A stretch of 64,000 bases of DNA from Candidatus Latescibacterota bacterium (GTDB lineage Bacteria; JAAXHH01). The notes under the pieces were generated by a model. The model worked only from the letters and a program-made list of their open reading frames with translations, had not been told where the DNA came from and made no database searches. The position numbers and the translations under genes were made by a program. Each line of letters starts with the position of its first letter. Positions within the stretch are counted from its first letter, which is position 1. Positions 50,781 to 56,851 of this stretch are shown here, in pieces. Location: positions 2,181,045-2,245,044 of the forward strand of contig JAJEAN010000007.1 in the NCBI GenBank assembly GCA_022822725.1. The letters are read 5' to 3'.

Positions 50781-51071
50781 ATGGCGAAAAGACCGCAGTC
50801 AGCGTCCGGTTCATCCCGGCCTTCCGGACGGCGTCGCGCCACGGGTAACCAGGCCTATGTTCCACCGTTCCGGGGTGCCCATTTTCGTCTCCTCGCCGTG
50901 GTACTCGGCGTTATCATGCTGGGTTTCGTCGCGATGGCCTACGAATCGATCACCCTGGCGCCGTTGCTGATGGTTTCCGGATACTGCGTGGGCATACCTG
51001 TAGTCCTCATCTGGCGGGGAAAGTTCCCGCGGACGGGTTCGGCCGGCGACCGGGAATCTCGTCGACCGTAG
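50781..51071 (+). CDS. Small two-helix membrane protein, function unknown
   Basis: 96 residues. A basic, Ser/Arg-rich cytoplasmic N-terminus (~35 residues) precedes two transmembrane helices (about 37-55 and 60-80), with a short Arg-rich tail. The topology resembles DUF3098-like small proteins, but I cannot assign it. ATG 50781 follows AAGGAG closely, with a second GGAGG further upstream. A strong promoter lies 26 bases upstream and tRNA-Val starts 15 bases downstream. Confidence 0.75.
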   Translation: MAKRPQSASGSSRPSGRRRATGNQAYVPPFRGAHFRLLAVVLGVIMLGFVAMAYESITLAPLLMVSGYCVGIPVVLIWRGKFPRTGSAGDRESRRP

Positions 51072-51086
51072 CGTGGTTTCACCTGC

Positions 51087-51161
51087 GGGCGATTAGCTCA
51101 GTTGGTTCAGAGCGCATGCCTTACAAGCATGAGGTCACTGGTTCGAATCCAGTATCGCCCA
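51087..51161 (+). tRNA. tRNA-Val (anticodon TAC)
   Basis: 75-nt cloverleaf: acceptor GGGCGAT/ATCGCCC, anticodon stem CATGC/GCATG, loop CTTACAA (anticodon TAC), T-loop TTCGAAT, discriminator A. Confidence 0.95.
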
Positions 51162-51172
51162 TGCACCAAATC

Positions 51173-51247
51173 GGGGGCGTAGTTCAATCTGGTTAGAGCA
51201 CTGCCCTGTCACGGCAGAAGTTGCGGGTTCGAGTCCCGTCGTCCCCG
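51173..51247 (+). tRNA. tRNA-Asp (anticodon GTC)
   Basis: 75-nt cloverleaf: acceptor GGGGGCG/CGTCCCC, anticodon stem CTGCC/GGCAG, loop CTGTCAC (anticodon GTC), discriminator G as usual for Asp. Eleven bases after tRNA-Val. Confidence 0.95.
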
Positions 51248-51260
51248 TTTTGTTTTGAAC

Positions 51261-51298
51261 GATAGCCCGCCGGGCGAGCATGTCTCCGGCGGGCTATC
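51261..51298 (+). terminator. Strong stem-loop after tRNA-Asp
   Basis: A perfect 13-bp stem (51261-51273 with 51286-51298) with a 12-base loop. The following T content is weak (ttgatt), so termination may be partial. It separates tRNA-Asp from tRNA-Leu. Confidence 0.55.
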
Positions 51299-51306
51299 TT
51301 GATTGT

Positions 51307-51390
51307 GCCGGAGTGGTGGAATTGGTAGACGCGAGGGACTCAAAATCCCTTGACCGCAAGGTCGTGTCGGTTCGAGTCCGACCTCCGGCA
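51307..51390 (+). tRNA. tRNA-Leu (anticodon CAA)
   Basis: 84-nt class II tRNA: acceptor GCCGGAG/CTCCGGC, anticodon stem AGGGA/TCCCT, loop CTCAAAA (anticodon CAA), long variable arm with GACC/GGTC-type pairing, T-loop TTCGAGT, discriminator A. Confidence 0.95.
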
Positions 51391-51449
51391 TCCTATAAAC
51401 CGAAATCGTCTTAACCACAATCGTCACCATCTGAAAACAGGCGGCAGCC

Positions 51450-52565
51450 ATGTTCGATCCCGTCCAGGTCACCAGGGAGTTGATCGCGTTCAATTCGATC
51501 AGCGCCAACAGCAATGCGCCCGTATCCGATTACCTGCAGGACCAGCTCGACCGGCTGGGCTTCGCGGTCGAACGCATTACCTACCAGGATGACAACGGCG
51601 TGGAGAAGGTCAACCTCGTCGGCCGCAAGGGCGAAGGGCAGGGCGGACTGGCGCTGCTGGGCCATTCCGATACCGTCCCGGTGGACGGCTGGGAGACCGA
51701 CCCGTTCACCGCGGAGATCCGGGACAATCGGATATACGGTCGCGGCAGCTGCGACATGAAGGGTGCGCTGGCCACCATGCTGGCGGCGGGCGGGGCCTTC
51801 GAGGCGTCGGACCTTTCCGCGCCGGTCTACCTCGTGTTCACGTCCGACGAGGAAGTCGGCTGCTGGGGCGCGGCGGAGGTCAGCGACCGGTCCGAATTCC
51901 TGGCCGAAAGCGGCCTGCGCTACGGCATTATCTGCGAACCCACGCGCATGGAGGTGGTGCGGGCCCACAAAGGCGCCGTTTTCATGCGGGCGGAGACGAA
52001 AGGCCGGGCCGCCCACAGCAGCACCGGCAAAGGCGTCAACGCCCATCTCGCCATGATCCCCTTCCTCTCGGAGATGAAGGCAATCCACGACGAGTTGCGC
52101 ACGGACCCCAGGCACCTGAACGACGAGTTCGATCCGCCCTTCTCCGACTGGAACATCGGGATCAACGACGGCGGGATCGCCCTGAACATGACGGCGCCCA
52201 GCAGCGTATGCACGGTCTACTACCGGCCGATGCCCGGCCAGGACCAGGAAGCCCTCCTGGACCGCACGCGGCAGGCGGCCGAACGCAGCGGCGTGGAACT
52301 GACGATCCAGAAGATCGGGGATCCCTTCAGCACCGACCCGGATTCGGACCTGGTCCGGACGGCCCTTCGCATCACCGGAACGGAGCAGGCCCACACGGTA
52401 CCCTACGGCACTGACGGCCTGGTCTTCGGCAGGAAGATGGAGCTGATCCTGCTGGGCCCGGGGGATATCAGCCAGGCCCACACGGTGGATGAGTGGATGG
52501 ACCTGGACCAGTTCGACCTGGCGATCGACGCGTACAAGGATATGATCCGCACGTTCTGCGGGTGA
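51450..52565 (+). CDS. M20-family metallopeptidase (ArgE/DapE/CPG2 group)
   Basis: 371-residue zinc amidohydrolase acting on N-acyl amino acids or small peptides. Metal ligands appear in LLGHSDTVPVDGW, GRGSCDMKGALA, TSDEEVGCWGA (the E-E pair), ICEPTRMEV and the C-terminal SQAHTVDEW. The dimerisation domain lies at about 180-290. It resembles ArgE-type deacetylases, but no arginine or lysine biosynthetic genes are nearby. The gene begins 59 bases after tRNA-Leu. Confidence 0.9.
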   Translation: MFDPVQVTRELIAFNSISANSNAPVSDYLQDQLDRLGFAVERITYQDDNGVEKVNLVGRKGEGQGGLALLGHSDTVPVDGWETDPFTAEIRDNRIYGRGSCDMKGALATMLAAGGAFEASDLSAPVYLVFTSDEEVGCWGAAEVSDRSEFLAESGLRYGIICEPTRMEVVRAHKGAVFMRAETKGRAAHSSTGKGVNAHLAMIPFLSEMKAIHDELRTDPRHLNDEFDPPFSDWNIGINDGGIALNMTAPSSVCTVYYRPMPGQDQEALLDRTRQAAERSGVELTIQKIGDPFSTDPDSDLVRTALRITGTEQAHTVPYGTDGLVFGRKMELILLGPGDISQAHTVDEWMDLDQFDLAIDAYKDMIRTFCG

Positions 52566-52688
52566 TGGGAAGTTAGCCGGTATGACCTCATGTCCGTTGA
52601 ATCGTGAAGGACGCTAAGGTACGGCTGGGTACTCCTGCCTTCGCGCATTACATACCCGTCTCTGTCACTCCCGATTTAACTATATGGC

Positions 52689-52717
52689 TTGACCAGCATA
52701 AGCAATATGGCTAATAT
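52689..52717 (+). promoter_or_regulatory. Promoter of vapBC giving a leaderless transcript
   Basis: TTGACC (52689-52694), 17-base spacer, TAATAT (52712-52717). The vapB ATG starts only six bases after the -10 box, so transcription should begin at or next to the start codon. atggc(t)aatatggc-like repeats in the spacer could be the VapB operator. Nothing else is seen in 52566-52688. Confidence 0.75.
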
Positions 52718-52723
52718 GGCATT

Positions 52724-52972
52724 ATGAAGACGACACTCAACATCCAGGACGAATTGCTGTCCCGCGCAAAGCGACACGCACAGCGGACCGGACGGCCGCT
52801 ACGCGCAGTGGTCGAAGAAGGTCTGCGACAGGTACTCTCAACAGAATCCTCCCGCGGACAATACCTTCTTCCCGATCACAGCGTAGGCGAAGCCGGTGGG
52901 AGAGATCCCCTGGAGGCGTACTCCTGGCAGGATCTTCGGGATGTCATTTACGGAAAGCCTGACAGCCAGTGA
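52724..52972 (+). CDS. vapB: VapB-type ribbon-helix-helix antitoxin
   Basis: 82 residues. The N-terminal TTLNIQDELLSRAKRHAQRTGRPLRAVVEEGLRQVL is an RHH DNA-binding domain (over residues 2-37). The C-terminal part is a toxin-neutralising tail. It should repress its own promoter and block VapC. No ribosome site is present, consistent with a leaderless mRNA. Its stop TGA overlaps the vapC GTG start. Confidence 0.88.
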   Translation: MKTTLNIQDELLSRAKRHAQRTGRPLRAVVEEGLRQVLSTESSRGQYLLPDHSVGEAGGRDPLEAYSWQDLRDVIYGKPDSQ

Positions 52973-53406
52973 TCGCTGTGGACACCAATCTGCTGGTTTA
53001 TGCGCACCGGCGCGAATCGAGGCACCATGTGGCGGCCTCTTCGCTGGTGCGCGGATTGGCGGAAGGTACCGATTCATGGGCAATTCCCTGGCCCTGCTGC
53101 TACGAGTTCCTCAGCGTGGTCACCAATCCTCGCATATGGAAGGATACTGCCACGAGTCCAGATCAGGCGTGGCGACAACTCGCCGCCTGGACAGCCTCCC
53201 CAACGGTGCGATTGATAAAAGAGACCGATGACTTTCTGGATGTGCTGGAGCGCTTCGTTCGACGTCCCCGTGTAATAGGCGGCGTGGTCCACGACGCCAG
53301 GATAGCGGCGATATGCGTAGCACACGGGGTGGAAGCGCTTCTGACGCGGGATCGCGACTTCTCGCTCTTCCCCGAACTCAAGACGCGGGACCCAATCGCT
53401 GGGTAA
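52969..53406 (+). CDS. vapC: VapC-type PIN-domain toxin ribonuclease
   Basis: 145-residue PIN nuclease. The acidic active-site residues are D in AVDTNLLVYAH, E in CYEFLSVV, D in VVHDARIAAI and D in LLTRDRDFSLF. VapC toxins cut specific tRNAs or rRNA. GTG start coupled to vapB. Gene order antitoxin-toxin is standard. Confidence 0.92.
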   Translation: MIAVDTNLLVYAHRRESRHHVAASSLVRGLAEGTDSWAIPWPCCYEFLSVVTNPRIWKDTATSPDQAWRQLAAWTASPTVRLIKETDDFLDVLERFVRRPRVIGGVVHDARIAAICVAHGVEALLTRDRDFSLFPELKTRDPIAG

Positions 53407-53426
53407 CCCTGGAGGAGGGTAGAAGT

Positions 53427-54500
53427 TTGCAGATCGGCCTCGTAGGCCTGCCCGGTTCCGGGAAGACCACGTTGTTCAACGCCCTGGTCAGGGCTAATGC
53501 GGAGACCGGAGGTTACGCGGGTCAGAACACGGCGAACCGGGGGACGATCAGGGTTCCGGACCAGAGAGTAGACCGCCTTTCCAGCCTGTTCAATCCGCGC
53601 AAGATCACTTTCGCCAACGTGGAGTACCTTGATATCGGCGGAATCACCGCCGGCTCCGGACGCCAGGAGGAGCAGCAGGACTCCGGGGGACTGGGTGACC
53701 TGCGCAACATGGACCTGCTGGTCCACGTGCTCCGTGGGTTTCCGGGCCTGGCCGATGCGCCCATAACGCCTGCTGAGGATTTCGAGACGGTGGAACTGGA
53801 GCTCGCCATCGCCGACCTGGAAATCATCGAGCGCCGCCTGTCACGCCTGTCCAAGGAGGCGCGGTCCACGAAGCGGCCGGAACTGGTCCGCGAATGGCAA
53901 CTGCTCGAACGCTGCAAAGAGGAAATCGAAAGCGGCGGGGTCATCCGGAATATCGAATTCACCTCCGACGATGAGAAAACGCTGAGAGGCTATCGTTTTC
54001 TGTCCCAGAAACCTGTACTGCTGGTGCTTAACATTTCCGAGGAAGATCTGGGCCGGGAAACGCAGCGGCTTGCAGCGCTGGGTGAATACGCCGACCGGCT
54101 GGATACCCTGGCGCTCTGCGCGAAAGTCGAAATGGAGATCGCCCAGCTCGACGAGGAGGACGCCGGCGCCTTCCTGGAGGACCTGGGCATCCGGGAATCC
54201 GCCCTGAACCGCATGATCATCGCCTCCTACAGGCTGCTCAAACTGATCTCCTTCTTCACCGTGGGGGAAGATGAAGTAAAGGCGTGGACCGTCGCGAGGG
54301 GCGTCACGGCGCCGGAAGCGGCCGGTACGATTCACTCCGACCTGGAACGGGGATTCATTCGGGCTGAAACGCTGGAATGGGAATCACTGCTCGATCTCGG
54401 GGGTTGGCAGGCCGCGAAGGAAAAAGGCGTGTTGCGCGTCGAGGGCAAACAGTACGTCGTTATGGACGGCGACGTGATCAACGTGCGGTTCAGCGTCTGA
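53427..54500 (+). CDS. ychF: YchF-family GTPase/ATPase with TGS domain
   Basis: 357-residue Obg-related protein. Start TTG at 53427: GGAGGAGGG lies seven bases upstream, and the product then begins QIGLVGLPGSGKTTLFNAL. The P-loop differs from the usual GLPNVGKST of YchF. Switch/G3 DIGGITAG, a coiled-coil insertion (ERRLSRLSKEARSTKRPEL), NISEED in place of NKxD (typical for ATP-using YchF), and a C-terminal TGS domain (LISFFTVGEDEVKAWTV ... VMDGDVINVRF) follow. The likely role is ribosome-associated or stress-related. It is 20 bases after vapC. Confidence 0.88.
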   Translation: MQIGLVGLPGSGKTTLFNALVRANAETGGYAGQNTANRGTIRVPDQRVDRLSSLFNPRKITFANVEYLDIGGITAGSGRQEEQQDSGGLGDLRNMDLLVHVLRGFPGLADAPITPAEDFETVELELAIADLEIIERRLSRLSKEARSTKRPELVREWQLLERCKEEIESGGVIRNIEFTSDDEKTLRGYRFLSQKPVLLVLNISEEDLGRETQRLAALGEYADRLDTLALCAKVEMEIAQLDEEDAGAFLEDLGIRESALNRMIIASYRLLKLISFFTVGEDEVKAWTVARGVTAPEAAGTIHSDLERGFIRAETLEWESLLDLGGWQAAKEKGVLRVEGKQYVVMDGDVINVRFSV

Positions 54501-54586
54501 CCGCGCTTCAGCGTTCGGCAGCGTGGTACCGGTCCGGCAGGGCAGTCCCGGTCTGGCCGCGTGATCCTAAAGGCATACGATTTCAC

Positions 54587-54616
54587 TTGTCAATCCGAAG
54601 GCAAAATCGATATCAT
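54587..54616 (+). promoter_or_regulatory. Promoter of the TGA-containing thioredoxin-like gene
   Basis: TTGTCA (54587-54592), 18-base spacer, TATCAT (54611-54616), giving a leader of about 50 bases before ATG 54676. The stretch 54501-54586 after ychF has no gene. Confidence 0.55.
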
Positions 54617-54675
54617 AGATAACCCGACCGGCCCGGGACGACCGGGGCTTTAGTTCACCACCTGGAAATGGACCG

Positions 54676-55257
54676 ATGAAAATGAGAAACCGAACCCGCT
54701 TGATCACCGCGCTGATCCTGGCCGGAGCTCTGACATGGGCTTCGCAAGCCGGCGCCCAACTCAACACCAACACCAGCTTCAACCCGGAACCGCTCAGCCT
54801 CGTGGATTTCAAGAAGGCGTTCAACGGCGATACGGGCAAGGTCCGACTCGTCGTGATGTTCTCTCCTACCTGAGGCCACTGCATAAGCGGCGCCGGGGCG
54901 GTGCAGCAAGAGATTTTGAAGAAGTTTCCTTCCGATGACCTTCGGGTCTACGTGGTCTGGCAGCGGATACTCAGGAACGATGCGGCCAATACGGCCCGGA
55001 TCGCGGCGGAGCAGGTTTTCAGCGACAAACGGGTCAGCCAGATGTGGGACCCCGCGAACGCGCTGGGATTCTGGTACAAGCAGTCGGGGGAACTGGAACA
55101 CAAGGACCCCATGGTCTGGGACGCCTATTTTCTCTACGGCAAGGATGCCGAGTGGAAGGACGCGCCTACCGGGCTGATCGACACCGGTTACACGGTGTGG
55201 AATATGAAAGACAGGCTCTTGAAATCGGTGGCGACGACGATGGAGACCGTGGACTGA
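54676..55257 (+). CDS. Predicted exported thioredoxin-like selenoprotein (in-frame TGA = Sec)
   Basis: Read as one frame the gene encodes 193 residues, with TGA (54871-54873) at codon 66. A signal peptide (TRLITALILAGALTWASQAGAQ) is followed by a beta strand VRLVVMFSPT, then [TGA]-G-H-C-I-S-G-A-G. The TGA falls exactly where a thioredoxin-fold protein has its first active-site Cys (C-x-x-C becomes U-G-H-C). The frame stays open for 127 more codons of plausible protein (FPSDDLRVYVVWQ; W-rich, ending at a normal TGA). Possible SECIS stems just after the TGA are CACTGC/GCGGTG (54877-54882/54898-54903) or CTGCA/TGCAG. Own promoter and terminator. The alternative is a pseudogene with one nonsense mutation. 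Confidence 0.72.
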
Positions 55258-55288
55258 ATTTCCCGGTAGCGCGGAAAACCAAATTGGC

Positions 55289-55323
55289 GGGGCGGTTCGG
55301 CAAGAACCGCCTCGTTTTTTTTT
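55289..55323 (+). terminator. Rho-independent terminator after the selenoprotein candidate
   Basis: 10-bp stem (55289-55298 with 55304-55313, one G-U), GGCAA loop, then nine T. It is the clearest plus-strand terminator in the window and lies 31 bases after the stop codon. Confidence 0.93.
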
Positions 55324-55382
55324 GAGGGGCGTAGGGTCCGAAGGTGCCGGTCCGGCCGGTCGGAGTCAGAAGGTCCGGCCGG

Positions 55383-56744
55383 TTATCCCTCCAGGCTGAG
55401 CAGGAAGGGTTCCTCGAAGGCCTGGACCAGCCACTGCATGAAGCGGGCGCCGTCCGCGCCGTCGATGAGCCGGTGGTCGTAGGAGATCATCAGCGGAAGC
55501 ATGAGACGCGGCTGGAATGCGCCATCCACGTAGACCTGTTCCATGCGGCTTCGCGCCAGTCCCAGGATGGCCACGTCGGGCGCATTTATGATCGGCGTGA
55601 AGAAGGTCCCGCCAAACCCGCCCAGATTCGAGATCGTGAAGGTGCTCCCCTGCATATCGTCCGGCGACAGCTTCCTGTCCCGCGCCCGGGCGGCGACCTC
55701 GGATAGTTCTACAGACAGTTCGACCATGTTCTTCCGGTCCACGTCCCGGATGACCGGCACGACCAGGCCGCGGTCCGTATCGACCGCCACGCCCACGTGG
55801 TAATACTTCTTATGAACGATCTCCTGCCCGGTCATGTCGACGCTGGCGTTAAAGAGGGGAAAACGCTTCAGCGCCGCGGCAACGATCTTCAGGGCGATGG
55901 CCGTCATGGTCAGCTTGCCTCCGGCGGCTTCGGCCGCGGGACCGAACTGCTTGCGCAGGGCTTCCATGTCGGTGACGTCGGCCTTGTCGGCGTAGGTGAC
56001 GTGGGGGATGTTCGTCCACGCGGCGGACAGGTGCTCCGCGGCGGCCCGGCGCAGGTTGCTCATGGGCTCGGTCTCCACCGGGCCCCATTTCTCGAAGTCC
56101 GGCAGCGAAGCCGGAGCGGATGTCCTGGGACCGGTTGCCACCCGGCCGGCGGTCATCTGCCTGGAATGGGATTTGACGTCTTCGACGGATATGCGGCCGT
56201 CGGGACCGGTTCCCGGTACCTGGCCGATGTCGAGCCCGATCTCCCGGGCGAATCGGCGCACGGAAGGCGCAGCCGGCACGGGCGCCCCACCGGTGGTTGC
56301 CGGAACAGCCATTGGCGGCGATGACGCCGGCGCAGGTGGCGCAGGCGTGGTTTCCTTCGCAGGCGTGGTTTCCTTCGCGGGCGGGATCTCGGCATCGGGT
56401 ACCGCCTCTGAATCCGTTACTGCAGGTGCGCCCGGATCCGCCTCCCCCGAGGCAGCGGCCTGGGCGGAAGGTTCCGTGACGGCCGTGTCCGGTGCCTCAG
56501 CGGCCGCCCCTTCTTCATACATGAGCACGGGAGCGCCTACCTCGGCCGTCGCGCCGTTCTCCACGAGGATCTCCGTCACCACCCCGCAGAATCCCGACGG
56601 CACCTCGAGGTTGGCCTTGTCGGTCTCTATTTCCAGGACGGGCTGGTTCTCTTCGACTAGATCCCCGACGGCGACCAGGATCCCCACCACGGTCCCCGCA
56701 TCGACGTTCTCACCCAGCGCTGGAAGATTGAATGGCGTCGCCAT
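55383..56744 (-). CDS. aceF: Pyruvate dehydrogenase E2, dihydrolipoamide acetyltransferase
   Basis: 453 residues. One lipoyl domain (1-~78) carries the lipoylated lysine in EIETDKANLEV. A Pro/Ala/Thr linker follows with a doubled PAKETT, then the E3/E1-binding domain (APSVRRFAREIGLDIGQVPGTGPDGRI, ~165-200). The catalytic domain ends with the active-site SYDHRLIDGADGARF. It transfers the acetyl group from E1 to CoA. It is 107 bases downstream of aceE on the same strand. The E3 subunit gene is not in view. Confidence 0.95.
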   Translation of the reverse strand: MATPFNLPALGENVDAGTVVGILVAVGDLVEENQPVLEIETDKANLEVPSGFCGVVTEILVENGATAEVGAPVLMYEEGAAAEAPDTAVTEPSAQAAASGEADPGAPAVTDSEAVPDAEIPPAKETTPAKETTPAPPAPASSPPMAVPATTGGAPVPAAPSVRRFAREIGLDIGQVPGTGPDGRISVEDVKSHSRQMTAGRVATGPRTSAPASLPDFEKWGPVETEPMSNLRRAAAEHLSAAWTNIPHVTYADKADVTDMEALRKQFGPAAEAAGGKLTMTAIALKIVAAALKRFPLFNASVDMTGQEIVHKKYYHVGVAVDTDRGLVVPVIRDVDRKNMVELSVELSEVAARARDRKLSPDDMQGSTFTISNLGGFGGTFFTPIINAPDVAILGLARSRMEQVYVDGAFQPRLMLPLMISYDHRLIDGADGARFMQWLVQAFEEPFLLSLEG

Positions 56745-56806
56745 GAATCTTGCGTCTCCCTTTCACTGCATAACCGGCTACATCCGCGGAGCGACGTTTT
56801 CGATCT

Positions 56807-56848
56807 CGTCGCCGTGCGTCCCGCGTCGCCGTGCGTCCCGCGTCGCCG
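56807..56848. repeat. 17-bp tandem repeat between aceE and aceF
   Basis: Two exact copies of cgtcgccgtgcgtcccg (56807-56823 and 56824-56840) plus the start of a third lie in the aceE-aceF spacer. Confidence 0.9.
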
Positions 56849-56851
56849 GAA

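Noticed and set aside
54676-54873. Stand-alone 65-residue exported peptide ending at the TGA
   Set aside because: It would end in the middle of a thioredoxin-like strand, while the following 127 codons in the same frame look protein-coding. Reading through the TGA explains the sequence better.
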